NCBI RefSeq assembly: GCF_014205895.1
Contig: NZ_JACHFC010000002.1
Span: forward strand, 157,089 to 221,088
From: Borreliella lanei
GTDB lineage: Bacteria; Spirochaetota; Spirochaetia; Borreliales; Borreliaceae
Reading direction: 5' to 3'
DNA length: 64,000 bases
The notes under the pieces were generated by a model that had not been told where the DNA came from, made no database searches, and was given only the letters and a program-made list of their open reading frames with translations. A program made the translations under genes and the position numbers. How positions within the stretch are numbered: the first letter of the stretch is position 1; every line of letters starts with the position of its first letter. Below, in pieces: positions 30,299-40,062 of the stretch.

Positions 30299-33200
30299 CT
30301 AGCTTTTATTAATCAATTCTTCTTCTTTTTCTGTCAAAGGAACCTGATTTCCAGCATCATCATAAATTGACAAATCAAGTCCAAGTCCTCTAAGCTCTTG
30401 CATTAGCACATTAAAAGACTCAGGAATCCCTGATACATTAGTAGGAACACCTTTTACTATATTTTCATATATTTTGACTCTGCCTGACATATCATCAGAT
30501 TTAACTGTTAAAAGTTCTTGAAGGGTGTGTGCTGCACCATAAGCTTCAAGAGCCCAAACCTCCATTTCTCCAAGTCTTTGCCCACCAAATTGAGCCTTTC
30601 CTCCAAGAGGTTGCTGAGAAACAAGAGAATATGGGCCTGTTGATCTTGCGTGCATTTTATCATCAACAAGGTGGTGTAGTTTAAGCATGTAAATCACCCC
30701 AACCATTACTTCATTTTCGAACGGCTCTCCTGTATAACCATCATATAAAACTTCTTTAGAAGTTGGATTAAATCCAGCTTTTTTTAATTTTTCTTGAATT
30801 TGTTCATTTGTAGCAGATTCAAAAACAGGAACATTATAAGATTCACCAAGATATTTACCAGCAAGACCTAATTGAGACTCCATTAACTGTCCAATATTCA
30901 TTCTAGATGGAACTCCCAAAGGATTTAAGCATATATCAAGAGGGGTTCCGTCTGCAAGATAAGGCATATCTTCAACAGGAAGAATCTTTGCAACAACACC
31001 CTTATTACCATGTCGTCCAGCCATTTTATCGCCCTCTTTAAGCTTCCTTTTTTTGGCAACATAAACTTTAAGTATCTCCTCAACTCCAGGAGAAAGATTG
31101 CCAACATCCTCTTTGGTAATCCTTTGAACATCAATAACTGTACCTTCAGTACCATGAGGAACTTTTAATGAATTATTTTTAACATCTTTTGCTTTTTCTC
31201 CAAAAATGGAAGTTAACAGTCTAAATTCAGGAGTAATGTCTCCTTCTGACTTTGGAGTAACTTTACCAACCAGAATATCACCAGGCTTTACATAAGTTCC
31301 TATCCGTATAATCCCATTTTCATCCAATTTGTTTAGTATCTTTTCGCTAACATTAGGTATATCTCCTGTAACTTTTTCAGGACCAAGTTTAGTTTCTCTT
31401 ACCTCTATGCTAAATTCCTTGATATGAATAGATGTATAAAGATCTTCCTTTACAATTCTATCAGAAATCAATATAGCATCTTCATAATTAAATCCATTCC
31501 AAGGAATAACTCCTAGCAATAGATTATTACCAAGAGCAAGTTCTCCACATCTAGTAGCAGGACCGTCAGCTATTATCTCGCCCCTTTCAACCTTTTGCCC
31601 CTCTTTAACCAAAACAGATTGATTAAAACAAGTATCTTGATTTGTCCTTTCATACTTAACAATATGATATTCATCTAAATCTTTAGCATTCTCTGCCTCA
31701 AACGGTTTAACAACTATCTTACTACTTGTTGCAAGAATAACTTCCCCACTTCTTTTAGCCTTAACAACTACTCCTGAATCCTTTGCAACAACACTTTCCA
31801 TACCCGTACCAACAATAGGAGGCTTAGGAAAAAGCAGAGGCACTGCTTGCCTTTGCATATTAGAACCCATAAGAGCTCGATTTGCATCATTGTGTTCAAG
31901 AAAAGGAATTAACGCCGAAGATACTGAAATTAGCTGCCTAGGAGAAACATCCATATAGTCTATATTTGTAGGGCTTGTTGTAGTATAATCACCAGAAATT
32001 CTAACAGAAACTAAATCTTCAAGATACTTTCCATTAGAATTAAAAGCAGCATTAGCCTGAGCAATGCACTTTTTCTCTTCGTCAATAGCAGATAAATATT
32101 CTAATTGATCAGTCACCTCTCCATTAACAACTTTCCTATAAGGAGTTTCTAAAAAACCATAATCATTAACTCTAGAATAAGTAGCCAAAGAAACAATAAG
32201 TCCAATATTTGGCCCTTCAGGAGTTTCAATAGGACACATTCTACCATAATGAGTATAATGTACGTCTCTTACTTCAAATCCTGCCCTATCTCTTGAAAGC
32301 CCTCCTGGTCCAAGAGCATTAAGACGCCTTTTGTGAGTAAGCTCAGCCAAAGGATTGACCTGATCCATAAACTGTGAAAGCTGACTGGTTGCAAAAAATT
32401 CTTTAACAGCAGATACAATAGGTTTAACGCTTATTAATTCTTGAGGCTTTAAATTAAAAACTTCCTTGTTAGACATTCTATCTTTAGCAATTTTTTCAAC
32501 TCTTGACATCGCGCCTTTATATATATTAGTAAGAAGCTCACCAACAGAACGAACCCTTCTATTTCCTAAATGGTCAATATCATCAAGAATATCATGGCCT
32601 TCATATATTCTTAAAAGATGAGATATGGTGTTAACAATATCATCCATAGTTAAAACCGACGTAGTTAAATCATCAAATCCAAATTTTTTCGAAAGTTTAT
32701 AGCGCCCCACACGTCCAAGATCATATCTTCTTTCAGAAAAGAATATAGTTTTCAAATCGTTTTCAGCATTATCAATTGATATTGGCTCACCAGGAAAAAG
32801 AGAGCCATAAACAGCCAGCAGAACTGATTCTCTTGGAAGCTCTTTAGAGCCATCCTTTAAAGCAAAAAAAGCATCCTCTTTTTCAAGACAATTCAAAATA
32901 ACATTCGAACTTACAAAGCGCTTTCCAGAAATATCATCATAACCATCAAAATCAACAAGCTCTATTTCATTTACTCCATTTTGTAAAAAATCTTCAACAT
33001 CTTGCAGGGTAATTTTATCTCCTGCTCGATAATACATATTTTCTCTTATGTTAATACTCTTAGCTAAATATTGCCCTGGAAGATCTCTTTTTGTCCCGTC
33101 TTCAACTTTAATTTTTTTAATGTTGTAAAAAGTTTCTATTATTTTTTCTCTAGTATCAAACCCCAAAGCTCTTAAAAAAAGAGTTATGAGTATTCTTTTT

Positions 33201-33766
33201 TTTCTATCTATTTTTACATAAAGATAATCTTTTTTAGAATCAATCTCAAATTCTAACCAAGAACCACGATAAGGAATTATTCTAGCAGAATACAAATCTT
33301 TTTCTTTATAAAAAACAACTCCTGGGGATCTATGAATCTGAGAAACAACAACCCTCTCAGCCCCATTAATAATAAAAGTGCCTCTTTCTGTCATTAAAGG
33401 AATAGTTCCCATGTATACGTCTTTTTGCCTTATTTCCCCAGTAGTCAAAAATTGCAAATTCAGTCTTACTTTTAAAACAGCCTCATAACTTTGACCCTTT
33501 CTTCTACATTCTTTTTCTGTAAAATTAAGGGCATCATTTTCTATATAGTATCTTTCATACTCAAGAGCAACATCACCATTTCCACTTTTAATGGGAAATA
33601 TATTTCTAAAAACAGACTCAAGGCCTTCATTAAGTAAAGGCTTTTTATTTTTTAATTTATCAAGTTGTAAAAATTTTTCATAAGAATTTAATTGTATTTC
33701 TATCAGGTTAGGTAGGTCTAAAATCTCATCAGCTCTTCCTTGTCCCAGATGAACTCTTTTTATCAT
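30299..33766 (-). CDS. rpoB: DNA-directed RNA polymerase subunit beta
   Basis: The 1155-residue subunit shows the rifampicin pocket [62 protein letters not shown] and [21 protein letters not shown]. The position equal to E. coli Ser531 is Asn (codon 32318-32320), which explains the natural rifampicin resistance of Borrelia. An AAAGGAG site lies 9 bases before the ATG. Confidence 0.98.
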   Translation of the reverse strand: MIKRVHLGQGRADEILDLPNLIEIQLNSYEKFLQLDKLKNKKPLLNEGLESVFRNIFPIKSGNGDVALEYERYYIENDALNFTEKECRRKGQSYEAVLKVRLNLQFLTTGEIRQKDVYMGTIPLMTERGTFIINGAERVVVSQIHRSPGVVFYKEKDLYSARIIPYRGSWLEFEIDSKKDYLYVKIDRKKRILITLFLRALGFDTREKIIETFYNIKKIKVEDGTKRDLPGQYLAKSINIRENMYYRAGDKITLQDVEDFLQNGVNEIELVDFDGYDDISGKRFVSSNVILNCLEKEDAFFALKDGSKELPRESVLLAVYGSLFPGEPISIDNAENDLKTIFFSERRYDLGRVGRYKLSKKFGFDDLTTSVLTMDDIVNTISHLLRIYEGHDILDDIDHLGNRRVRSVGELLTNIYKGAMSRVEKIAKDRMSNKEVFNLKPQELISVKPIVSAVKEFFATSQLSQFMDQVNPLAELTHKRRLNALGPGGLSRDRAGFEVRDVHYTHYGRMCPIETPEGPNIGLIVSLATYSRVNDYGFLETPYRKVVNGEVTDQLEYLSAIDEEKKCIAQANAAFNSNGKYLEDLVSVRISGDYTTTSPTNIDYMDVSPRQLISVSSALIPFLEHNDANRALMGSNMQRQAVPLLFPKPPIVGTGMESVVAKDSGVVVKAKRSGEVILATSSKIVVKPFEAENAKDLDEYHIVKYERTNQDTCFNQSVLVKEGQKVERGEIIADGPATRCGELALGNNLLLGVIPWNGFNYEDAILISDRIVKEDLYTSIHIKEFSIEVRETKLGPEKVTGDIPNVSEKILNKLDENGIIRIGTYVKPGDILVGKVTPKSEGDITPEFRLLTSIFGEKAKDVKNNSLKVPHGTEGTVIDVQRITKEDVGNLSPGVEEILKVYVAKKRKLKEGDKMAGRHGNKGVVAKILPVEDMPYLADGTPLDICLNPLGVPSRMNIGQLMESQLGLAGKYLGESYNVPVFESATNEQIQEKLKKAGFNPTSKEVLYDGYTGEPFENEVMVGVIYMLKLHHLVDDKMHARSTGPYSLVSQQPLGGKAQFGGQRLGEMEVWALEAYGAAHTLQELLTVKSDDMSGRVKIYENIVKGVPTNVSGIPESFNVLMQELRGLGLDLSIYDDAGNQVPLTEKEEELINKS

Positions 33767-33796
33767 TAAAAGACTCCTTTTTTAAGACATAACAAG

Positions 33797-33819
33797 CCGC
33801 ACATCATAACGACATGCGG
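33797..33819 (-). promoter_or_regulatory. Hairpin in the rplL-rpoB gap, possible attenuator or RNase processing site
   Basis: On the minus strand nine bases on each side pair fully (two as G-U) around the loop GTTAT: arms 33819-33811 and 33805-33797. No T-run follows, so it is not a standard terminator. E. coli has an attenuator and an RNase III site at the same place between rplL and rpoB. Confidence 0.5.
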
Positions 33820-33848
33820 AATAACAACTTTGATATATTTTTAATTTT

Positions 33849-34223
33849 TTATTTAACTTCAACTTTTGCGCCAACTGCCTCAAGTTTCTTTTTTAATTCC
33901 TCAGCATCTGACTTAGAAAGACCTTCTTTAATGGCTTTAGGAGCAGCTTCAACTAACGCCTTAGCTTCTCCAAGACCAAGTCCTGTAATAGCTCTAACCT
34001 CTTTTATAACATTTATCTTGCTATCACCAAAAGACATAAGAATTACATCAAATTCGGTTTGTTCTTCAGAATCAGCTGAACCTGCTGAAACAGCTACCCC
34101 TACACCAGTAGAAACAGCGGCAGTTACTCCAAACTTTTCCTCAATAGCTGTTACAAGGTCAACAACTTCTATAGTTTTTGCACCTTCAAGCCAGGTTAAA
34201 ATATCTTCTTTATTTAGTGCCAT
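33849..34223 (-). CDS. rplL: 50S ribosomal protein L7/L12
   Basis: The 124-residue stalk protein has the N-terminal dimer helix, an Ala/Gly/Val hinge (about 38-52) and the C-terminal factor-binding domain with [21 protein letters not shown]. An AAGGAG site precedes the ATG. It lies in the usual rplJ-rplL order, with 70 bases between. Confidence 0.97.
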   Translation of the reverse strand: MALNKEDILTWLEGAKTIEVVDLVTAIEEKFGVTAAVSTGVGVAVSAGSADSEEQTEFDVILMSFGDSKINVIKEVRAITGLGLGEAKALVEAAPKAIKEGLSKSDAEELKKKLEAVGAKVEVK

Positions 34224-34293
34224 ATTAACTCCTTATATATTTTCATTTTACAGTGATAGCATGCACTCAAAAATTAAGACTAACACTGCCATG

Positions 34294-34782
34294 TTAATTT
34301 TTAACATCAGCCAAAGCTTTCAATGTTCTTGCAAGCTTAGAAACTGGCGCTTTTAACACGCTAGCAAATAAAGAAATAGACTCTTTTTTGGTAGGAAGTT
34401 TGCTGTAAGCTTGAACTTTAGTCTCATCATAAAACTCTCCTAATATAAAACCGCCCTTTACTTTTAAAGTACTACTTTTTACAAAATCATAAAAAATTTT
34501 TGCTATTACATTAGCTTCTTCTAATGCAGTAACAACAACTGTAGGGCCAACCAAACAAGAATCAACAACATTAATATTCTTTTCTTTTAAAACCATTTTC
34601 ATTATATTGTTTTTAACAACTTTTAATGCTCCATGTTCGCCTTCTATTTTATTGCGAAGTTCTGTCAACTGAGCTACATTTAATCCTCTATAATCTAAGA
34701 AAAAAAGGTTTTGTTTACTATCTACAAAATGTTTTAATAAATCAAACATTTCCAACTTTTTAGAATTTATCTTTGCACTCAT
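34294..34782 (-). CDS. rplJ: 50S ribosomal protein L10
   Basis: L10 is the base of the L7/L12 stalk. The 162-residue protein shows the [15 protein letters not shown] and LKVVKNNIM segments and a C-terminal helix for L12 binding. I chose ATG 34782 because GGAGGT lies 7 bases upstream; the in-frame start 18 bases earlier overlaps rplA and has no site. That ribosome site also contains the rplA stop codon. Confidence 0.95.
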   Translation of the reverse strand: MSAKINSKKLEMFDLLKHFVDSKQNLFFLDYRGLNVAQLTELRNKIEGEHGALKVVKNNIMKMVLKEKNINVVDSCLVGPTVVVTALEEANVIAKIFYDFVKSSTLKVKGGFILGEFYDETKVQAYSKLPTKKESISLFASVLKAPVSKLARTLKALADVKN

Positions 34783-34786
34783 AATG

Positions 34787-35467
34787 TTACCTCCAAACAA
34801 AATTAACTTTTATAGAAGGCCCCATAGTAGATGAAACATAAATACTATCTATAAAAGCTCCCTTTAAGTCGCTTGGTCTTTTTTTAATAACTTCCTTGAT
34901 AAATTCCTCATAATTTTCTTTTATCTTTTCATTGTCCATAGAAGATTTACCAAAAGAAAAGCTTATTACACCATTTTTATTTGCTCTAAATTCTGTTCGC
35001 CCCTTTTTAAGACTATTGATTGCATCTTTGAGATTATTTGTGACTGTTTGGGTCTTTGGATTGGGCATTAAGCCCCTTTTCCCTAAAATGGGACCAAGCC
35101 TTCCAACATCTTTCATCATATCGGGAGTTGCAACAACAATATCAAATTCATCCCAACCACTTTTAATCTTATTTATAAGATCCTCATCGCCAACATAAGT
35201 TGCACCAAAAGCTCTAGCTTCATCTGCTCGATCACCTTTTGCAAAAACAAGTATTCTTTTTGGCTTCATAAACTGATTTGGCAAAACTATAGTGTCTCTA
35301 ACGGTATGATTCTTTTTTAAATTAAGGTTAATAGATATATCTATAGTTTCATCAAATTTGGCAAATTTAATTTCTTTCAATAGTGAAATTGCATCTTCAA
35401 TGTTATAAAATTTATTCTTATCTACTTTAGAAAAAGCTGTAATATATTTTTTACCCTTTTTTGACAT
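34787..35467 (-). CDS. rplA: 50S ribosomal protein L1
   Basis: L1 forms the mobile stalk near the E site and in many bacteria represses its own operon. The 226-residue protein has the L1 core with [28 protein letters not shown]. Its ATG overlaps the rplK stop by one base (TAATG), so the two are coupled. Confidence 0.97.
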   Translation of the reverse strand: MSKKGKKYITAFSKVDKNKFYNIEDAISLLKEIKFAKFDETIDISINLNLKKNHTVRDTIVLPNQFMKPKRILVFAKGDRADEARAFGATYVGDEDLINKIKSGWDEFDIVVATPDMMKDVGRLGPILGKRGLMPNPKTQTVTNNLKDAINSLKKGRTEFRANKNGVISFSFGKSSMDNEKIKENYEEFIKEVIKKRPSDLKGAFIDSIYVSSTMGPSIKVNFVWR

Positions 35468-35898
35468 TATTTCTCCACCTCAACACCCATTGAACGTGCA
35501 CTTCCTGCAATAATTTTAAACGCTGCTGATTCTGACTTTGCATTTAAATCTGGCATTTTAATTCTTGCTATCTCCATCAACTTTTCTTTTGATATAGTTC
35601 CAACTTTATCTGTATTGGATTTTTTAGATCCTGATTCTATCCCAATAGCTTTTTTAATTAGAATCGAAGCTGGGGGGGTCTTTACAATAAAAGAAAAACT
35701 TTTATCACTATAAACAGTAATAATAACAGGGACCACAATGCCGGGATCCATCTTTGCGGTTCTCTCATTAAATTCCTTTACAAACTGAGGACCACTAACT
35801 CCATGAGGTCCAAGTGCTTGCCCTATTTTAGCTCCTGGAGCCGCTTGAGCAGCAGGAACCTGCAATTTAATCCAAGAAATTGCTTTTTTTTTTGCCAT
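35467..35898 (-). CDS. rplK: 50S ribosomal protein L11
   Basis: L11 binds 23S rRNA at the GTPase-associated centre and is needed for RelA activation. The 143-residue protein has the proline-rich [24 protein letters not shown] start and the C-terminal RNA-binding SARSMGVEV end. A GGAG site precedes the ATG. Confidence 0.97.
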   Translation of the reverse strand: MAKKKAISWIKLQVPAAQAAPGAKIGQALGPHGVSGPQFVKEFNERTAKMDPGIVVPVIITVYSDKSFSFIVKTPPASILIKKAIGIESGSKKSNTDKVGTISKEKLMEIARIKMPDLNAKSESAAFKIIAGSARSMGVEVEK

Positions 35899-35949
35899 AT
35901 CATCTCCTTATGGTAATAACGCCTTTAAAGCTCCCATTAGCATTAAATT

Positions 35950-36504
35950 TTAAATCTTTTCTATATGCTGGAAATCAACTTCAACAGGCGTTGATCTTCC
36001 AAAAATTTGAACTGCAACTTTTAATTTCTTTCTTTCATAATCAATAGAACTAATAAGCCCTTCAAAGGAGTCAAAGGGTCCGCCTTTAATTCTAACTCTT
36101 TCTCCTTCTTCAAAGTCATAAAGCATAAAAATAGACTTATTTGCTTTAATCTCACCAGTAAGCATAAAAACACTTTTTACTTCTTCATCATTAATAGGAA
36201 TAGGCCTTTGCCCCTTACTAACACCAACAAAATTAATAACACCTTGAACTTTTATAATATTAGCAACAATATCTTTCCAGCCTACTTCTGGAAGATCTAG
36301 CTCAATAAGAATATAACCTGGCCATATTTTTCTCTCTCTTATTCTTTTCTTGCCATTTCTTATCTCTTCTACTTTTTCAATAGGAGCCTTGACATCTAAT
36401 ACTACACCACCAAAAACACCTTCATTTATTAAAAGTCTTATGTCCTGCTCTATCTTTTTCTCATATTGAGAATAAGTTTGAACTACATACCAAGCTCTAG
36501 ACAT
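35950..36504 (-). CDS. nusG: Transcription termination/antitermination factor NusG
   Basis: NusG binds RNA polymerase, raises processivity and can link it to Rho or the ribosome. The 184-residue protein has the NGN domain (AWYVVQTYSQYEKKIEQDI at the start, WPGYILIELDL) and a C-terminal KOW domain (EEGERVRIKGGPFDSFEG, about 130-180). It follows secE by 23 bases, the usual pairing. Confidence 0.97.
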   Translation of the reverse strand: MSRAWYVVQTYSQYEKKIEQDIRLLINEGVFGGVVLDVKAPIEKVEEIRNGKKRIRERKIWPGYILIELDLPEVGWKDIVANIIKVQGVINFVGVSKGQRPIPINDEEVKSVFMLTGEIKANKSIFMLYDFEEGERVRIKGGPFDSFEGLISSIDYERKKLKVAVQIFGRSTPVEVDFQHIEKI

Positions 36505-36527
36505 AATTTACCCTTCTTACAATAAAA

Positions 36528-36698
36528 CTAAAATACATAAGTCACAACAAGAAACATGAGATAATCGACTATACCCAAGAAAATTGAAACAAATAATACC
36601 AGCCAAAAAACTTGTTTTCCATTTTCAACCACTTCATTATACTTAGGCCACGTTACCTTCTTAAGCTCCAAGATACTATCTTTGATAAACCTAAACAC
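36528..36698 (-). CDS. secE: Preprotein translocase subunit SecE (GTG start)
   Basis: This 56-residue protein is the single-span bacterial SecE that clamps SecY. It reads VFRFIKDSILELKKVTWPK, the hallmark amphipathic helix ending in K-V-T-W-P, then one membrane helix (about 29-54). The start is GTG at 36698 with TGAGG about seven bases upstream; the stop is TAG at 36528. The gene was found by translating the gap between tRNA-Trp and nusG. Confidence 0.93.
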   Translation of the reverse strand: MFRFIKDSILELKKVTWPKYNEVVENGKQVFWLVLFVSIFLGIVDYLMFLVVTYVF

Positions 36699-36725
36699 TT
36701 TAAAGCCTCACTTTAATCCTAACAA

Positions 36726-36798
36726 CAGGTCAGGAGGGATTCGAACCCCCAGCATACAGTTTTGGAGACTGTCGTTCTACCGTTGGAACTACTGACCT
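36726..36798 (-). tRNA. trnW: tRNA-Trp (CCA anticodon)
   Basis: The minus strand folds into a cloverleaf of 73 bases. Acceptor arms AGGTCAG/CTGACCT pair perfectly, the anticodon stem ACAGT/ACTGT encloses a loop with CCA, and the T arm reads GGGTTCGAATCCC. The CCA tail is not encoded. It lies between rpmG and secE in the same direction. Confidence 0.96.
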
Positions 36799-36806
36799 AT
36801 TATTTA

Positions 36807-36986
36807 TTATTTTATTTTTCCTTCCTTGTGAAGAGTGTGTTTTCTCAATTTTGGACAATATTTCATCAATTCTAACTTTTCTTGCTTATTACGTCTATTC
36901 TTAGTAGTGGTATAATTTCTAATTCCTGTCTCTTCACAAATCAAAGATATAAGTTCAACAGCTCCTTTGCCCTTCTTCTTACCCAT
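36807..36986 (-). CDS. rpmG: 50S ribosomal protein L33
   Basis: The 59-residue protein reads [19 protein letters not shown] at the start, [11 protein letters not shown] in the middle and [15 protein letters not shown] near the end, the pattern of L33. It has only two cysteines, one in each half, so the CxxC zinc pairs are absent. ATG is at 36986 with AGGAG upstream. It lies between two tRNA genes at the head of the operon. Confidence 0.95.
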   Translation of the reverse strand: MGKKKGKGAVELISLICEETGIRNYTTTKNRRNKQEKLELMKYCPKLRKHTLHKEGKIK

Positions 36987-37013
36987 ATAACAAAACTCCT
37001 AACTATCAACAAA

Positions 37014-37086
37014 AGCCCTCAATCGGACTTGAACCGACGACCCCCACCTTACCATGGTGGTGCTCTACCAACTGAGCTATAAGGGC
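37014..37086 (-). tRNA. trnT: tRNA-Thr (GGT anticodon)
   Basis: The minus-strand 73 bases form a cloverleaf: acceptor GCCCTTA/TGAGGGC with one G-U pair, D arm AGCTCAGTTGGTAGAGC, anticodon stem CCACC/GGTGG around a loop ATGGTAA (GGT), and T arm GTCGGTTCAAGTCCGAT. No CCA is encoded. It is the first gene of the rpmG-secE-nusG-rpl-rpo series. Confidence 0.95.
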
Positions 37087-37109
37087 ACTAATTCCCTATA
37101 AAACTCTTT

Positions 37110-37141
37110 ATTATCTTAGTTGATTGTTTGGAAAAAAACAA
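37110..37141 (-). promoter_or_regulatory. Weak candidate promoter ahead of tRNA-Thr and the large operon
   Basis: GATAAT (37115-37110) lies 24 bases before the tRNA-Thr gene and TTGTTT (37141-37136) is 20 bases further up, longer than the ideal 17. The position suits a start for the tRNA/ribosomal operon, but the assignment is tentative. Confidence 0.25.
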
Positions 37142-37159
37142 GTACTAAATCTAATTTTC

Positions 37160-38008
37160 TTACTTTATTACAACAAGTTTTCCATCTTGCAAAAGTTTAA
37201 TGTTATTACTATTTGAAAACAACTTATTAATAGAATATTCATCAAGTATAATATCTGTATTATTTTTACCATAAATACCTTTGGCAACCAATTTTAAAGG
37301 ACGATGTCCAACCCTATTTTTATTGTTATAAAGAACATCATTGCTATACTCAAGCATTCCCCATTTTTTCAAAGCCTCTGAAGAAACCATTCTCTTGTCA
37401 AAATATGGTCTAATGTTTTCATCATAAATTTTGATAAAAAAAGAGTCTTCTAATTTTTTAGAACCAGAAGTATTATTGAAAACTTCACCCACATAAATCA
37501 CAATTCCTGTATAGTTGGTTTTATCAACATCAGAATTTACCAATGGATAAAAAGCTTTATAAGGCGTTTCATGTGAAAAAAATAAATTTATAAAATCGGG
37601 GAAAAGACTAAGTTCATACCTAACAGTAAGGCTTCTTAAATCTTCTGAATATTTTATATAAGACCTTTTCAAAATACTATTAGGACCTGAAAAATTAAGT
37701 ATTAAGCTGGGATTCAGGTCAAAATAATTCTTAAAAGTATTTTCAGAATCCATAATTATCTTAAAAAGAGATTCTCTTATTAACGTGTCTTTAAAATCAT
37801 TAATGGTTGCTATTAATTTAGACGCTGTATTTAAACCTACTGGCCTAAATTCATTTTCATTAATTTCCTTAACAATATCAAAACAAATAACTTTTCTGTC
37901 CCAATCGATTATTCTGTGGACACTTGTCTCAGCAGCTTCATCTTTTATTATAGAAACACTAGAATAAAGTAGAAATAAACAACTAAAAAGAAACTTAAGA
38001 AAATACAT
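37160..38008 (-). CDS. Secreted protein of unknown function (spirochaete-type)
   Basis: I do not recognise a family with a known role. The 282-residue protein begins with a signal peptide (about 1-20, no lipobox cysteine), so it is likely periplasmic. The body is mixed alpha/beta with VGLNTASKLIATIND near residue 57, and the C-terminal block GHRPLKLVAKGIYGKNNTDIIL is followed by a short beta-rich tail. It lies 13 bases after the TPR-like lipoprotein gene, as in the bb0398-bb0397 pair, and may act with it. Confidence 0.75.
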   Translation of the reverse strand: MYFLKFLFSCLFLLYSSVSIIKDEAAETSVHRIIDWDRKVICFDIVKEINENEFRPVGLNTASKLIATINDFKDTLIRESLFKIIMDSENTFKNYFDLNPSLILNFSGPNSILKRSYIKYSEDLRSLTVRYELSLFPDFINLFFSHETPYKAFYPLVNSDVDKTNYTGIVIYVGEVFNNTSGSKKLEDSFFIKIYDENIRPYFDKRMVSSEALKKWGMLEYSNDVLYNNKNRVGHRPLKLVAKGIYGKNNTDIILDEYSINKLFSNSNNIKLLQDGKLVVIK

Positions 38009-38021
38009 TATCTCCTTCCTA

Positions 38022-39053
38022 TTATTTTTTGCCTAAATACACACCTATCCAAGTCCAACCATTATTAATTTCTGGATCTTTAGGATAAACAATTCTTTTA
38101 AAAACAAAATACCATTCCCGAATATGGTCCCAGCCTCTTGATTCAAGATAAGATATATCGTCACTAGAATCCGCTTCAAGATGCTTTGCAAATTGTATTC
38201 CGTTTTTCCTTCTCCCTCCAAGCCTAATCATCGTGGTTAAAAAGCTATTAGTATTAATAGAATTGCTCTTTCCGCCCTTTTGATCCCAACTTTGAATAAA
38301 AAAATTATTCTTATCTCTTATATTAAGCAATTTAGAAGTATCACCAGAAAGAACAAAATTTTTAACATCCTGGATTAAATCTCCTAAATTTCTATAAACA
38401 ACAAACTCCGGATTATTAAAGTAATTAATTTTTGTAACAACATTAAAATAGTCCCTAGAATCTATTTTTAAATGTGACCTTGGAATTGAAAGAAACTTTT
38501 TATAATAAAAATAAGATTCATCGTAATCTTGAACATCTTCCAAACTTAACGCAAGATTATAAAAATAATTACCCTTTTCCTCATTATTTAAATTATCAAT
38601 CCCCGCATTTAATATAAATTTGTAATAATTGATTTTATCGCTTGAATCAATATTTAAATTGACAATCTTTTTAGCTACTCTTGTTTTCACTGAACAGTTT
38701 TCATAAACATAATCATCAAAATTATCAACAACACTCTTGTAAATACTAAAAGCTACAAAATCTTCTCCCATGGAATCATAAATATTGCCCATTAAATAAA
38801 GATACAAAGGATAATATTCTCTAGATTCATCATCAATAATTCCGCTATTTACAATTTCTAAAGCATCTTCATAATTTTTATTTGCAATATATATATTAAC
38901 AACCCTATCAATAATAAGAAATTTATCTAATATATTCTTATTAGAAGATTTTAAAAGATGAGTAAGATTTTGAATCTCGCTTTGTTTTTGTTTGCAAGAA
39001 GCAAATAAAAACAAAATCAAAATAAATTTAGCAATTTCAGTCAATAGATTCAT
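38022..39053 (-). CDS. TPR-like lipoprotein of unknown function
   Basis: The 343-residue protein has a hydrophobic leader and a lipobox LFASC (Cys near residue 20). Residues 40-210 are helical with TPR-like pairs, for example YEDALEIVNSG, YLMGNIYDSMGEDFVAFSIYKS and YFYNLALSLEDVQDYDESYFYYKKFL. The end is a distinct domain with GGRRKNGIQFAKHL, WDHIREWYFVFKR and a WTWIGVYLGKK tail. A scaffold or binding role at the periplasmic face is inferred. No strong ribosome site is seen before the ATG. It is divergent from the ankyrin-repeat gene. Confidence 0.75.
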   Translation of the reverse strand: MNLLTEIAKFILILFLFASCKQKQSEIQNLTHLLKSSNKNILDKFLIIDRVVNIYIANKNYEDALEIVNSGIIDDESREYYPLYLYLMGNIYDSMGEDFVAFSIYKSVVDNFDDYVYENCSVKTRVAKKIVNLNIDSSDKINYYKFILNAGIDNLNNEEKGNYFYNLALSLEDVQDYDESYFYYKKFLSIPRSHLKIDSRDYFNVVTKINYFNNPEFVVYRNLGDLIQDVKNFVLSGDTSKLLNIRDKNNFFIQSWDQKGGKSNSINTNSFLTTMIRLGGRRKNGIQFAKHLEADSSDDISYLESRGWDHIREWYFVFKRIVYPKDPEINNGWTWIGVYLGKK

Positions 39054-39393
39054 AAGAGTATTTTACAATATAAACTATACATAATAAAATGCACATCTCA
39101 ATTTAAAAAATTGCCAAAATTTTTATAAATACCAACTTAACATGACCACATTTTGCATTAACACCAATACAAAAACCTCAAAACAACAGAACTAAAGCCT
39201 AAATTAAAATTTAGTATAAAACTCTAATATTTAAAAAATAGTAAAAATCATTTCATAACTGGCAGCTATGAACACAAAAATATTGAAAAATAATCTTATA
39301 ATAACCTATAATAAATGTTAATTTAATGCCTATTTAAAAAAGCAATCATCTAAAATTAAACACTTTATTAAAGGAATATAAAACTCACAAAAC
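39054..39393. other. Divergent intergenic region
   Basis: This 340-bp AT-rich gap separates divergent lipoprotein and ankyrin-repeat genes. It holds the candidate plus-strand promoter at 39283-39312 and presumably the minus-strand promoter near 39060-39120. I see no conserved small gene or RNA in it. Confidence 0.6.
39283..39312 (+). promoter_or_regulatory. Candidate sigma70 promoter of the ankyrin-repeat gene
   Basis: TTGAAA (39283-39288) and a perfect TATAAT (39307-39312) are 18 bases apart. The resulting leader would be about 75 bases before the ATG at 39394. Confidence 0.55.
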
Positions 39394-40053
39394 ATGAAAA
39401 AAGAATTCATTACGCTTTTACTGTTATTGCAAACAATAATGAATTTAAATTCAACAAATACCCATACAAGTGCTTCAATAGTAAAAGAATTGCAAAAAAA
39501 ATTATATATTTTCAATAGCAAGGAATATCAAAATGACAAAGACACTTTAAATGAATTTATAAATTCAATAAATATAAACGACAAAGGAATCTTACAAAGT
39601 TTAGAAAAAATTAAAAATGAACTTTTTATAATATCTGTTTTTTTCAACAATAAAAAAGGGGTTTTAATTGCACTAAATCTTGGAGCAGAAATAAACTTTA
39701 GATATAAAATATCTCCAATTTCAATTTCAATAATAAACAATGAATTTGAAATTACAAAAATATTGGTAGATTACGGAATAAGCCTTAATCAAATAGATGA
39801 TACCGACTATTCTCCAATATTTTGGGCAATATATACTAATAACGAAAAAATATTTGAATTTTTAAAAGAAAGCGGAGCTGATTTAAGTTCCACACTTAAA
39901 AATAAAAAAACACCAATGCAAGCCGCAATAGAAACAGAAAATATAAAACTGATTAAATCTCTGGAAAAGAAAAAAATTTACATTGATGACAATTATAAAA
40001 AAGAACTTAAAACGCTTAAAAACAAAGAAATAGTTCGAATTTTAGTAAAATAA
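39394..40053 (+). CDS. Secreted ankyrin-repeat protein
   Basis: The 219-residue protein has an N-terminal signal peptide (about 1-20) and at least four ankyrin-like repeats from about residue 85, recognisable from the SPISISIINNEFEITKILVDYG, SPIFWAIYTNNEKIFEFLKESGADL and TPMQAAIETENIKLIKSL units. Ankyrin stacks bind proteins; the partner is unknown, and export places it in the periplasm or beyond. A GGA-containing site (AAAGGAAT) is 18 bases upstream of the ATG, so initiation is weakly supported. It converges with the next gene. Confidence 0.8.
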   Translation: MKKEFITLLLLLQTIMNLNSTNTHTSASIVKELQKKLYIFNSKEYQNDKDTLNEFINSININDKGILQSLEKIKNELFIISVFFNNKKGVLIALNLGAEINFRYKISPISISIINNEFEITKILVDYGISLNQIDDTDYSPIFWAIYTNNEKIFEFLKESGADLSSTLKNKKTPMQAAIETENIKLIKSLEKKKIYIDDNYKKELKTLKNKEIVRILVK

Positions 40054-40062
40054 AAAATAAAT

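Noticed and set aside
33814..34356. Plus-strand 180-codon frame over rplL and rplJ
   Set aside because: It is antisense to two highly conserved ribosomal proteins; its Ala/Ser/Thr-rich product reflects the complement of rplL.
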